DNA from: Petrolisthes cinctipes
Lineage: Eukaryota; Arthropoda; Malacostraca; Decapoda; Porcellanidae
DNA: 64,000 bases
Direction: 5' to 3'
Assembly (NCBI GenBank): GCA_033782935.1
Contig: JAWQEG010000490.1
Coordinates: forward strand, 1,394,001 to 1,458,000
Shown here: positions 8,690 to 22,115 of the stretch, one piece after another
Layout of the letters: every line of letters begins with the position of its first letter
Numbering within the stretch: position 1 is the first letter of the stretch
The notes under the pieces: model-generated
The model's database searches: none
The model's input: the letters and a program-made list of their open reading frames with translations, nothing else
Told to the model about the DNA's origin: nothing
Position numbers and translations under genes: made by a program

Positions 8690-10042
8690 ATGTTTTTAGC
8701 CTATATTTTGAAAATATTCTAGCAATGAATAGGCATGTACAGATTGCTTCTGGGACCCCAAAATATTGAATTTTCGGGTGTTTTGAGCCTGAATTTGAGA
8801 TATAAACGGGTACAGAAGATACATGCACATATTGACTTTGGGCACCAAAAATATCGATTTTCAGCATGTTTTGGGCCTGAATTTTGAAAATACTCTAACA
8901 CGGAGTAGGCATGTACAGATCGCTTCTGGGACCCAAAATATTGAATTTTCGGGTGTTTTGAGCCTGAATTTGAGATATAAACGGGTACAGAAAATACATG
9001 CACATATTGACTTTGGGCATCTAAAATATCGATTTTCAGCATGTTTTGGGCCTGTATTTTGAAAATACTCTAACACTGAGTAGGCATGTACAGATTGCTT
9101 CTGGGACCCCAAAATATTGAATTTTCGGGTGTTTTGAGCCTGAATTTGAGATATAAACGGGTACTGAAGATGCATGCACATATCGACTTTTGGGCACCTA
9201 AAAGATCGATTTTCAGTAAGTTTTGAGCATGTATTTTGAAAATACTCTAACACGGAGTAGGCATGTACAGATCACTTCTGGGACCCCTAAATATCGAATT
9301 TTCGGGTGTTTTGGTACTGAATTTGAGATATCGACTTTTTGGCACCTAAAAGATCGATTTTTAGCATGTTTTTAGCCTATATTTTGAAATTATTCTAGCA
9401 CTGAGTAGGCATGTACAGATTGCTTCTGGGACCCCAAAATATTGAATTTTCGGGTGTTTTGAGCTTGAATTTGAGATATAAACGGGTACAGAAGATACAT
9501 GCACATATTGACTTTGGGCACCAAAAATATCGATTTTCAGCATGTTTTGGGCCTGAATTTTGAAAATACTCTAACAAGGAGTAGGCATGTACAGATCGCT
9601 TCTGGGACCCCAAAATATCGAATTTTCGGGTGTTTAGGGCCAGAATTTGAGATATAAACGGGTACAGAAGATGCATGCACATATCGACTTTTGGGCACCT
9701 AAAAGATCGATTTTCAGTATGTTTTTGGCCTGTATTTTGAAAATACTCTAACACGGAGTAGGCATGTACAGATACCTTCTGGGACCTCTAAATATCGAAT
9801 TTTCGGGTGTTTTGGGACTGAATTTGAGATATCGATTTGTTGGCACCTAAAATGTCGATTTTTAGCATGTTTTTAGCCTATATTTTGAAAATATTCTAGC
9901 ACTGTGTAGGCATGTACAGATTGCTTCTGGGACCCCAAAATATTGAATTTTCGGGTGTTTTGAGCCTGAATTTGAGATATAAACGGGTACAGAAGATACA
10001 TGCACATATTGACTTTGGGCACCTAAAAGATCGATTTTTAGC
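8690..10042. repeat. 1353-bp cassette, copy 2
   Basis: Same order as copy 1, at an offset of 3682 bp: fused tetramer 8690-9365, type I trimer 9366-9866, A0 9867-10042. The four private variants are present. It is followed by the A/B hybrid at 10043 that forms the junction of the 2680-bp tandem duplication. Confidence 0.92.
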
Positions 10043-11369
10043 ATGTTTTTAGCCTATATTTTGAAAATATTCTAGCACTGAGTAGGCATGTACAGATTGC
10101 TTCTGGGACCCCAAAATATTGATTTTTCGGGTGTTTAGGGCCAGAATTTGAGATATAAACGTGTACAGAAGATGCATGCACATATCGACTTTTGGGCACC
10201 TAAAAGATCGATTTTCAGTATGTTTTTGGCCTGTATTTTGAAAATACTCTATCACGGAGTAGGCATGTACAGATACCTTCTGGGACCTCTAAATATCGAA
10301 TTTTCGGGTGTTTTGGGACTGAATTTGAGATATCGATTTTTTGGCACCTAAAATGTCGAGTTTTAGCATGTTTTTAGCCTATATTTTGAAAATATTCTAG
10401 CACTGTGTAGGCATGTACAGATTGCTTCTGGGACCCCAAAATATTGAATTTTCGGATGTTTTGAGCCTGAATTTGAGATATAAACGGGTACAGAAGATAC
10501 ATGCACATATTGACTTTGGGCATCTAAAATATCGATTTTCAGCATGTTTTGGGCCTGTATTTTGAAAATACTCTAACACTGAGTAGGCATGTACAGATTG
10601 CTTCTGGGACCCCAAAATATTGAATTTTCGGGTGTTTTGAGCCTGAATTTGAGATATAAACGGGTACTGAAGATGCATACACATATCGACTTTTGTGCAC
10701 CTAAAAGATCGATTTTCAGTATGTTTTGAGCATGTATTTTGAAAATACTCTAACACGGAGTAGGCATGTACAGATCGCTTCTGGGACCCCTAAATATCGA
10801 ATTTTCGGGTGCTTTGGGACTGAATTTGAGATATCGACTTTTTGGCACCTAAAAGATCGATTTTTAGCATGTTTTTAGCCTATATTTTGAAAATATTCTA
10901 GCACTGAGTAGGCATGTACAGATTGCTTCTGGGACCCCAAAATATTGAATTTTCGGGTGTTTTGAGCCTGAATTTGAGATATAAACGGGTACAGAAGATA
11001 CATGCACATATTGACTTTGGGCACCAAAAATATCGATTTTCAGCATGTTTTGGGCCTGAATTTTGAAAATACTCTAACACGGAGTAGGCATGTACAGATC
11101 GCTTCTGGGACCCCAAAATATCGAATTTTCGGGTGTTTAGGGCCAGAATTTGAGATATAAACTGGTACAGAAGATGCATGCACATATCGACTTTTGGGCA
11201 CCTAAAAGATCGATTTTCAGTATGTTTTTGGCCTGTATTTTGAAATTACTCTAACACGGAGTAGGCATGTACAGATCGCTTCTGGGACCCCTAAATATCG
11301 AATTTTCGGGTGTTTTGGGACTGAATTTGAGATATCGACTTTTTGGCACCTAAAAGATCGATTTTTAGC

Positions 11370-12722
11370 ATGTTTTTAGCCTATATTTTGAAAATATTCT
11401 AGCAATGAATAGGCATGTACAGATTGCTTCTGGGACCCCAAAATATTGAATTTTCGGGTGTTTTGAGCCTGAATTTGAGATATAAACGGGTACAGAAGAT
11501 ACATGCACATATTGACTTTGGGCACCAAAAATATCGATTTTCAGCATGTTTTGGGCCTGAATTTTGAAAATACTCTAACACGGAGTAGGCATGTACAGAT
11601 CGCTTCTGGGACCCAAAATATTGAATTTTCGGGTGTTTTGAGCCTGAATTTGAGATATAAACGGGTACAGAAAATATATGCACATATTGACTTTGGGCAT
11701 CTAAAATATCGATTTTCAGCATGTTTTGGGCCTGTATTTTGAAAATACTCTAACACTGAGTAGGCATGTACAGATTGCTTCTGGGACCCCAAAATATTGA
11801 ATTTTCGGGTGTTTTGAGCCTGAATTTGAGATATAAACGGGTACTGAAGATGCATGCACATATCGACTTTTGAGCACCTAAAAGATCGATTTTCAGTAAG
11901 TTTTGAGCATGTATTTTGAAAATACTCTAACACGGAGTAGGCATGTACAGATCACTTCTGGGACCCCTAAATATCGAATTTTCGGGTGTTTTGGTACTGA
12001 ATTTGAGATATCGACTTTTTGGCACCTAAAAGATCGATTTTTAGCATGTTTTTAGCCTATATTTTGAAATTATTCTAGCACTGAGTAGGCATGTACAGAT
12101 TGCTTCTGGGACCCCAAAATATTGAATTTTCGGGTGTTTTGAGCTTGAATTTGAGATATAAACGGGTACAGAAGATACATGCACATATTGACTTTGGGCA
12201 CCAAAAATATCGATTTTCAGCATGTTTTGGGCCTGAATTTTGAAAATACTCTAACAAGGAGTAGGCATGTACAGATCGCTTCTGGGACCCCAAAATATCG
12301 AATTTTCGGGTGTTTAGGGCCAGAATTTGAGATATAAACGGGTACAGAAGATGCATGCACATATCGACTTTTGGGCACCTAAAAGATCGATTTTCAGTAT
12401 GTTTTTGGCCTGTATTTTGAAAATACTCTAACACGGAGTAGGCATGTACAGATACCTTCTGGGACCTCTAAATATCGAATTTTCGGGTGTTTTGGGACTG
12501 AATTTGAGATATCGATTTGTTGGCACCTAAAATGTCGATTTTTAGCATGTTTTTAGCCTATATTTTGAAAATATTCTAGCACTGTGTAGGCATGTACAGA
12601 TTGCTTCTGGGACCCCAAAATATTGAATTTTCGGGTGTTTTGAGCCTGAATTTGAGATATAAACGGGTACAGAAGATACATGCACATATTGACTTTGGGC
12701 ACCTAAAAGATCGATTTTTAGC
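11370..12722. repeat. 1353-bp cassette, copy 3
   Basis: Lies 2680 bp downstream of copy 2 as part of the larger tandem duplication. Fused tetramer 11370-12045, trimer 12046-12546, A0 12547-12722. It differs from copy 2 at few positions, for example AAATATATGCAC at about 11676 where copy 2 has AAATACATGCAC. Confidence 0.92.
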
Positions 12723-14902
12723 ATGTTTTTAGCCTATATTTTGAAAATATTCTAGCACTGAGTAGGCATGTACAGATTGCTTCTGGGACCCCAAAATATT
12801 GATTTTTCGGGTGTTTTGAGCCTGAAATTGAGATATAAACGGGTACAGAAGATACATGCACATATTGACTTTGGGCACCAAAAATATCGATTTTCAGCAT
12901 GTTTTGGGCCTGAATTTTGAAAATACTCTAACACGGAGTAGGCATGTACAGATCGCTTCTGGGACCCCAAAATATCGAATTTTTGGGTGTTTAGGGCCAG
13001 AATTTGAGATATAAACTGGTACAGAAGATGCATGCACATATCGACTTTTGGGCACCTAAAAGATCGATTTTCAGTATGTTTTTGGCCTGTATTTTGAAAA
13101 TACTCTAACACGGAGTAGGCATGTACAGATACCTTCTGGGACCTCTAAATATCGAATTTTCGGGTGTTTTGGGACTGAATTAGAGATATCGACTTTTTGG
13201 CACCTAAAATGTCGATTTTTAGCATGTTTTTAGCCTATATTTTGAAAATATTCTAGCACTGTGTAGGCATGTACAGATTGCTTCTGGGACCCCAAAATAT
13301 TGAATTTTCGGGTGTTTTGAGCCTGAATTTGAGATATAAACGGGTACAGAAGATACATGCACATATTGACTTTGGGCACCAAAAATATCGATTTTCAGCA
13401 TGTTTTGGGCCTGAATTTTGAAAATACTCTAACACGGAGTAGGCATGTACAGATCGCTTCTGGGACCCCAAAATATCGAATTTTCGGGTGTTTAGGGCCA
13501 GAATTTGAGATATAAATTGGTACAGAAGATGCATGCACATATCGACTTTTGGGCACCTAAAAGATCGATTTTCAGTATGTTTTTGGCCTGTATTTTGAAA
13601 ATACTCTAACACGGAGTAGGCATGTACAGATCGCTTCTGGGACCCCTAAATATCGAATTTTCGGGTGTTTTGGGACTGAATTTGAGATATCGACTTTTTG
13701 GCACCTAAAAGATCAATTTTTAGCATGTTTTTAGCGTATATTTTGAAAATATTCTAGCAATGAATAGGCATGTACAGATTGCTTCTGGGACCCCAAAATA
13801 TTGAATTTTCGGGTGTTTTGAGCCTGAATTTGAGATATAAACGGGTACAGAAGATACATGCACATATTGACTTTGGGCACCAAAAATATCGATTTTCAGC
13901 ATGTTTTGGGCCTGAATTTTGAAAATACTCTAACACGGAGTAGGCATGTACAGATCGCTTCTGGGACCCCAAAATATCGAATTTTCGGGTGTTTAGGGCC
14001 AGAATTTGAGATATAAACGGGTACAGAAGATGCATGAACATATCGACTTTTGGGCACCTAAAAGATCGATTTTCAGTATGTTTTTGGCCTGTATTTTGAA
14101 AATACTCTAACACGGAGTAGGCATGTACAGATCGCTTCTGGGACCCCTAAATATCGAATTTTCGGGTGTTTTGGGACTGAATTTGAGATACCGACTTTTT
14201 GGCACCTAAAAGATCGATTTTTAGCATGTTTTTAGCCTATATTTTGAAAATATTCTAGCACTGAGTAGGCATGTACAGATTGCTTCTGGGACCCCAAAAT
14301 ATTGAATTTTCGGGTGTTTTGAGCCTGAATTTGAGATATAAACGGGTACAGAAGATACATGCACATATTGACCTTGGGCACCAAAAATATCGATTTTCAG
14401 CATGTTTTGGGCCTGAATTTTGAAAATACTCTAACACGGAGTAGGCATGTACAGATCGCTTCTGGGACCCCAAAATATCGAATTTTCGGGTGTTTAGGGC
14501 CAGAATTTGAGATATAAACGGGTACAGAAGATGCATGCACATATCGACTTTTGGGCACCTAAAAGATCGATTTTCAGTATGTTTTTGGCCTGTATTTTGA
14601 AAATACTCTAACACGGAGTAGGCATGTACAGATACCTTCTGGGACCTCTAAATATCGAATTTTCGGGTGTTTTGGGACTGAATTTGAGATATCGACTTTT
14701 TGGCACCTAAAAGATCGATTTTTAGCATGTTTTTAGCCTATATTTTGAAAATATTATAGCACTGAGTAGGCATGTACAGATTGCTTCTGGGACCCCAAAA
14801 TATTGAATTTTTGGGTGTTTTGAGCCTGAATTTGAGATATAAACGGGTACAGAAGATACATGCACATATTGACTTTGGGCACCAAAAATGTCGATTTTTA
14901 GC

Positions 14903-15230
14903 ATGTTTTTAGCCTATATTTTGAAAATATTATAGCACTGTGTAGGCATGTACAGATTGCTTCTGGGACCCCAATATATTGTATTTTCGGCGGGTGTTTT
15001 GAGCCTGAATTTGAGATATAAACGGGTACTGAAGATGCATGCACATATCGACTTTTGTGCACCTAAAAGATCGATTTTCAGTAAGTTTTGAGCATGTATT
15101 TTGAAAATACTCTAACACGGAGTAGGCATGTACAGATCGCTTCTGGGACCCCTAAATATCGAATTTTCGGGTGTTTTGGGACTGAATTTGAGATATCGAC
15201 TTTTTGGCACCTAAAAGATCGATTTTTAGC
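14903..15230. repeat. 328-bp dimer with a 3-bp insertion
   Basis: A/D hybrid monomer of 180 bp followed by C' at 15083. It carries TTTTCGGCGGGTG, three bases longer than the usual TTTTCGGGTG, and CCAATATATTGTATT in place of CCAAAATATTGAATT. It is preceded by a lone A monomer (14727-14902) ending ATGTCGATTTTT. Confidence 0.87.
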
Positions 15231-16583
15231 ATGTTTTTAGCCTATATTTTGAAAATATTCTAGCACTGAGTAGGCATGTACAGATTGCTTCTGGGACCCC
15301 AAAATATTGAATTTTCGGGTGTTTTGAGCCTGAATTTGAGATATAAACGGGTACAGAAGATACATGCACATATTGACTTTGGGCACCAAAAATATCGATT
15401 TTCAGCATGTTTTGGGCCTGAATTTTGAAAATACTCTAACACGGAGTAGGCATGTACAGATCGCTTCTGGGACCCAAAATATTGAATTTTCGGGTGTTTT
15501 GAGCCTGAATTTGAGATATAAACGGGTACAGAAAATACATGCACATATTGACTTTGGGCATCTAAAATATCGATTTTCAGCATGTTTTGGGCCTGTATTT
15601 TGAAAATACTCTAACACTGAGTAGGCATGTACAGATTGCTTCTGGGACCCCAAAATATTGAATTTTCGGGTGTTTTGAGCCTGAATTTGAGATATAAACG
15701 GGTACTGAAGATGCATGCACATATCGACTTTTGTGCACCTAAAAGATCGATTTTCAGTAAGTTTTGAGCATGTATTTTGAAAATACTCTAACACGGAGTA
15801 GGCATGTACAGATCACTTCTGGGACCCCTAAATATCGAATTTTCGGGTGTTTTGGGACTGAATTTGAGATATCGACTTTTTGGCACCTAAAAGATCGATT
15901 TTTAGCATGTTTTTAGCCTATATTTTGAAATTATTCTAGCACTGAGTAGGCATGTACAGATTGCTTCTGGGACCCCAAAATATTGAATTTTCGGGTGTTT
16001 TGAGCTTGAATTTGAGATATAAACGGGTACAGAAGATACATGCACATATTGACTTTGGGCACCAAAAATATCGATTTTCAGCATGTTTTGGGCCTGAATT
16101 TTGAAAATACTCTAACAAGGAGTAGGCATGTACAGATCGCTTCTGGGACCCCAAAATATCGAATTTTCGGGTGTTTAGGGCCAGAATTTGAGATATAAAC
16201 GGGTACAGAAGATGCATGCACATATCGACTTTTGGGCACCTAAAAGATCGATTTTCAGTATGTTTTTGGCCTGTATTTTGAAAATACTCTAACACGGAGT
16301 AGGCATGTACAGATACCTTCTGGGACCTCTAAATATCGAAATTTCGGGTGTTTTGGGACTGAATTTGAGATATCGATTTGTTGGCACCTAAAATGTCGAT
16401 TTTTAGCATGTTTTTAGCCTATATTTTGAAAATATTCTAGCACTGTGTAGGCATGTACAGATTGCTTCTGGGACCCCAAAATATTGAATTTTCGGGTGTT
16501 TTGAGCCTGAATTTGAGATATAAACGGGTACAGAAGATACATGCACATATTGACTTTGGGCACCTAAAAGATCGATTTTTAGC
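15231..16583. repeat. 1353-bp cassette, copy 4
   Basis: Fused tetramer 15231-15906, trimer 15907-16407, A0 16408-16583, with the same private variants. The upstream flank (13224-14726) matches 3505-5007 at an offset of 9719 bp, sharing for example the ATGCATGAACATATCG and GAGATACCGACTT variants. The cassette itself is offset 10223 bp from copy 1. The 504-bp difference equals one extra 501-bp equivalent plus a 3-bp insertion. Confidence 0.9.
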
Positions 16584-18081
16584 ATGTTTTTAGCCTATAT
16601 TTTGAAAATATTCTAGCACTGAGTAGGCATGTACAGATTGCTTCTGGGACCCCAAAATATTGAATTTTCGGGTGTTTTGAGCCTGAATTTGAGATATAAA
16701 CGGGTACAGAAGATACATGCACATATTGACTTTGGGCATCTAAAATATCGATTTTCAGCATGTTTTGGGCCTGTATTTTGAAAATACTCTAACACTGAGT
16801 AGGCATGTACAGATTGCTTCTGGGACCCCAAAATATTGAATTTTTTGGTGTTTTGAGCCTGAATTTGAGATATAAACGGGTACTGAAGATGCATACACAT
16901 ATCGACTTTTGTGTACCTAAAAGATCGATTTTCAGTATGTTTTGAGCATGTATTTTGAAAATACTCTAACACGGAGTAGGCATGTACAGATCGCTTCTGG
17001 GACCCCTAAATATCGAATTTTCGGGTGTTTTGGGACTGAATTTGAGATATCGACTTTTTGGCACCTAAAAGATCGATTTTTAGCATGTTTTTAGCCTATA
17101 TTTTGAAAATATTCTAGCACTGAGTAGGCATGTACAGATTGCTTCTGGGACCCCAAAATATTGAATTTTCGGGTGTTTTGAGCCTGAATTTGAGATGTAA
17201 ACGGGTACAGAAGATACATGCACATATTGACTTTGGGCACCAAAAATATCGATTTTCAGCATGTTTTGGGCCTGAATTTTGAAAATACTCTAACACGGAG
17301 TAGGCATGTACAGATCGCTTCTGGGACCCCAAAATAACGAATTTTCGGGTGTTTAGGGCCAGAATTTGAGATATAAACGGGTACAGAAGATGCATGCACA
17401 TATCGACTTTTGGGCACCTAAAAGATCGATTTTCAGTATGTTTTTGGCCTGTATTTTGAAAATACTCTAACACGGAGTAGGCATGTACAGATACCTTCTG
17501 GGACCTCTAAATATCGAATTTTCGGGTGTTTTGGGACTGAATTTGATATATCGATTTTTTGACACGTAAAATGTCGATTTTTAGCATGTTTTTAGCCTAT
17601 ATTTTGAAAATATTATAGCACTGTGTATGTACAGATTGCTTCTGGGACCCAAAATATTGAATTTTCGGGTGTTTTGAGCCTGAATTTGAGATATAAACGG
17701 GTACAGAAAATACATCCACATATTGACTTTGGGCATCTAAAATATCGATTTTCAGCATGTTTTGGGCCTGTATTTTGAAAATACTCTAACACTGAGTAGG
17801 CATGTACAGATTGCTTCTGGGACCCCAAAATATTGAATTTTCGGGTGTTTTGAGCCTGAATTTGAGATATAAACGGGTACTGAAGATGCATGCACATATC
17901 GACTTTTGTGCACCTAAAAGATCGATTTTCAGTATGTTTTGAGCATGTATTTTGAAAATACTCTAACACGGAGTAGGCATGTACAGATACCTTCTGGGAC
18001 CCCTAAATATCGAATTTTCGGGTGTTTTGAGACTGAATTTGAGATATCGACTTTTTGGCACCTAAAAGATCGATTTTTAGC

Positions 18082-18935
18082 ATGTTTTTAGCCTATATTT
18101 TGAAAATATTCTAGCACTGAGTAGGCATGTACAGATTGCTTCTGGGACCCCAAAATATTGAATTTTCGGGTGTTTTGAGCCTGAATTTGAGATATAAACG
18201 GAAACAGAAGATACATGCACATATTGACTTTGGGCACCAAAAATATCGATTTTCAGCATGTTTTGGGCCTGAATTTTGAAAATACTCTAACACGGAGTAG
18301 GCATGTACAGATCGCTTCTGGGACCCCAAAATATCGAATTTTCGGGTGTTTAGGGCCAGAATTTGAGATATAAACGGGTACAGAAGATGCATGCACATAT
18401 CGACTTTTGGGCACCTAAAAGATCGATTTTCAGTATGTTTTTGGCCTGTATTTTGAAAATACTCTAACACGGAGTAGGCATGTACAGATACCTTCTGGGA
18501 CCTCTAAATATCGAATTTTAGGGTGTTTTGGGACTGAATTTGAGATATAAACGGGTACAGAAGATACATGCACATATTGACTTTGGGCACCAAAAATATC
18601 GATTTTCAGCATGTTTTGGGCCTGAATTTTGAAAATACTCTAACACGGAGTAGGCATGTACAGATCGCTTCTGGGACCCCAAACTATCGAATTTTCGGGT
18701 GTTTAGGGCCAGAATTTGAGATATAAACGGGTACAGAAGATGCATGCACATATCGACTTTTGGGCACCTAAAAGATCGATTTTCAGTATGTTTTTGGCCT
18801 GTATTTTGAAAATACTCTAACACGGAGTAGGCATGTACAGATACCTTCTGGGGCCTCTAAATATCGAATTTTCGGGTGTTTTGGGACTGAATTTGAGATA
18901 TCGATTTTTTGGCACCTAAAATATCGATTTTTAGC
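18082..18935. repeat. 854-bp pentamer with a C/A hybrid
   Basis: A (18082-18257), B (18258-18434), then a monomer starting as C (TTTTTGGCCTG, GATACC, TTTTGGGACTG) but continuing past GAGATAT into AAACGGGTACAG and ending like A (GACTTTGGGCACC), 18435-18610. Then B (18611-18787) and C (18788-18935). The hybrid has no C deletion. It is best explained by an in-register exchange between a C and an A monomer that added 353 bp to a normal trimer. Confidence 0.88.
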
Positions 18936-19111
18936 ATGTTTTTAGCCTATATTTTGAAAATATTCTAGCACTGTGTAGGCATGTACAGATTGCTTCTGGG
19001 ACCCCAAAATATTGAATTTTCGGGTGTTTTGAGCCTGAATTTGAGATATAAACGGGTACAGAAGATACATGCACATATTGACTTTGGGCACCTAAAAGAT
19101 CGATTTTTAGC

Positions 19112-22100
19112 ATGTTTTTAGCCTATATTTTGAAAATATTCTAGCACTGAGTAGGCATGTACAGATTCCTTCTGGGACACCAAAATATTGAATTTTCGGG
19201 TGTTTTGAGCCTGAATTTGAGATATAAACGGGTACAGAAGATACATGCACATATTGACTTTTGGCACCAAAAATATCGATTTTCAGCATGTTTTGGGCCT
19301 GAATTTTGAAAATACTCTAACACGGAGTAGGCATGTGCAGATCGCTTCTGGGACCCCAAAATATCGAATTTTCGGGTGTTTAGGGCCAGAATTTGAGATA
19401 TAAACGGGTACAGAAGATGCATGCACATATCGACTTTTGTGCACCTAAAAGATCGATTTTCAGTATGTTTTGAGCATGTATTTTGAAAATACTCTAACAC
19501 GGAGTAGGCATGTACAGATCGCTTCTGGGACCCCTAAATATCGAATTTTCGGGTGTTTTGGGACTGAATTTGAGATATCGACTTTTTGGCACCTAAAAGA
19601 TCGATTTTTAGCATGTTTTTAGCCTATATTTTGAAAATATTCTAGCAATGAGTAGGCATGTACAGATTGCTTCTGGGACCCCAAAATATTGAATTTTCGG
19701 GTGTTTTGAGCCTGAATTTGAGATATAAACGGGTACAGAAGATACATGCACATATTGACTTTGGTCACCAAAAATATCGATTTTCAGCATGTTTTGGGCC
19801 TGAATTTTTAAAATACTCTAACACGGAATAGGCATGTACAGATCGCTTCTGGGACCCCAAAATATCGAATTTTCGGGTGTTTAGGGCCAGAATTTGAGAT
19901 ATAAACGGGTACAGAAGATGCATGCACATATCGACTTTTGGGCACCTAAAAGATCGATTTTCAGTATGTTTTTGGCCTGTATTTTGAAAATACTCTAACA
20001 CGGAGTAGGCATGTACAGATACCTTCTGGGACCTCTAAATATCGAATTTTCGGGTGTTTTGGGACTGAATTTGAGATATCGATTTTTTGACACCTAAAAT
20101 GTCGATTTTTAGCATGTTTTTAGCCTATATTTTGAAAATATTATAGCACTGTGTAGGCATGTACAGATTGCTTCTGGGACCCAAAATATTGAATTTTCGG
20201 GTGTTTTGAGCCTGAATTTGAGATATAAACGGGTACAGAAAATACATGCACATATTGACTTTGGGCATCTAAAATATCGATTTTCAGCATGTTTTGGGCC
20301 TGTATTTTGAAAATACTCTAACACTGAGTAGGCATGTACAGATCGCTTCTGGGACCCCAAACTATCGAATTTTCGGGTGTTTAGGGCCAGAATTTGAGAT
20401 ATAAACGGGTACAGAAGATGCATGCACATATCGACTTTTGGGCACCTAAAAGATCGATTTTCAGTATGTTTTTGGCCTGTATTTTGAAAATACTCTAACA
20501 CGGAGTAGGCATGTACAGATACCTTCTGGGACCTCTAAATATCGAATTTTCGGGTGTTTTGGGACTGAATTTGAGATATCGATTTTTTGGCACCTAAAAT
20601 ATCGATTTTTAGCATGTTTTTAGCCTATATTTTGAAAATATTCTAGCACTGAGTAGGCATGTACAGATTGCTTCTGGGACACCAAAATATTGAATTTTCG
20701 GGTGTTTTGAGCCTGAATTTGAGATATAAACGGGTACAGAAGATACATGCACATATTGACTTTGGGCACCAAAAATATCGATTTTCAGCATGTTTTGGGC
20801 CTGAATTTTGAAAATACTCTAACACGGAGTAGGCATGTGCAGATCGCTTCTGGGACCCCAAAATATCGAATTTTCGGGTGTTTAGGGCCAGAATTTGAGA
20901 TATAAACGGGTACAGAAGATGCATGCACATATCGACTTTTGTGCACCTAAAAGATCGATTTTCAGTATGTTTTGAGCATGTATTTTGAAAATACTCTAAC
21001 ACGGAGTAGGCATGTACAGATCGCTTCTGGGACCCCTAAATATCGAATTTTCGGGTGTTTTGGGACTGAATTTGAGATATCGACTTTTTGGCACCTAAAA
21101 GATCGATTTTTAGCATGTTTTTAGCCTATATTTTGAAAATATTCTAGCAATGAGTAGGCATGTACAGATTGCTTCTGGGACCCCAAAATATTGAATTTTC
21201 GGGTGTTTTGAGCCTGAATTTGAGATATAAACGGGTACAGAAGATACATGCACATATTGACTTTGGGCACCAAAAATATCGATTTTCAGCATGTTTTGGG
21301 CCTGAATTTTGAAAATACTCTAACACGGAATAGGCATGTACAGATCGCTTCTGGGACCCCAAAATATCGAATTTTCGGGTGTTTAGGGCCAGAATTTGAG
21401 ATATAAACGGGTACAGAAGATGCATGCACATATCGACTTTTGGGCACCTAAAAGATCGATTTTCAGTATGTTTTTGGCCTGTATTTTGAAAATACTCTAA
21501 CACGGAGTAGGCATGTACAGATACCTTCTGGGACCTCTAAATATCGAATTTTCGGGTGTTTTGGGACTGAATTTGAGATATCGATTTTTTGACACCTAAA
21601 ATGTCGATTTTTAGCATGTTTTTAGCCTATATTTTGAAAATATTATAGCACTGTGTAGGCATGTACAGATTGCTTCTGGGACCCAAAATATTGAATTTTC
21701 GGGTGTTTTGCGCCTGAATTTGAGATATAAACGGGTACAGAAAATACATGCACATATTGACTTTGGGCATCTAAAATATCGATTTTCAGCATGTTTTGGG
21801 CCTGTATTTTGAAAATACTCTAACACTGAGTAGGCATGTACAGATTGCTTCTGGGACCCCAAAATATAGAATTTTCGGGTGTTTTGAGCCTGAATTCGAG
21901 ATATAAACGGGTACTGAAGATGCATGCACATATCGACTTTTGTGCACCTAAAAGATCGATTTTCAGTATGTTTTGAGCATGTATTTTGAAAATACTCTAA
22001 CACGGAGTAGGCATGTACAGATCGCTTCTGGGACCCCTAAATATCGAATTTTCGGGTGTTTTGGGACTGAATTTGAGATATCGACTTTTTGGCACCTAAA

Positions 22101-22115
22101 AGATCGATTTTTAGC
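19112..22115. repeat. 1502-bp tandem duplication (19112-20613 and 20614-22115)
   Basis: The two copies share rare variants at a constant 1502-bp offset: GGGACACCAAAAT (about 19185/20687), GGCATGTGCAGATCGC (about 19335/20837) and CACGGAATAGG (about 19824/21326). Upstream, 18611-18935 also matches 20289-20613, sharing CCCCAAACTATCG, but at 1678 bp. The two offsets differ by exactly one A0 monomer (18936-19111), which is absent from the second copy. Similarity weakens toward the ends because the second type II unit differs in its middle monomer. Confidence 0.85.

Larger units (their letters stand above)
7444..12816. repeat. 2680-bp tandem duplication (7444-10136 and 10124-12816)
   Basis: Unit boundaries repeat at a 2680-bp offset: 7688/10368, 8189/10869, 8690/11370, 9366/12046 and 9867/12547. 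Rare variants are shared, including CGGATGTTTTGAG, GATGCATACACAT and GGGTGCTTTGGG. Only scattered single-base differences are seen. The join lies between 10124 and 10136 in CGGGTGTTT, where A sequence changes to B sequence in register. This makes the A/B hybrid monomer 10043-10219 and a 325-bp dimer. Confidence 0.92.
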
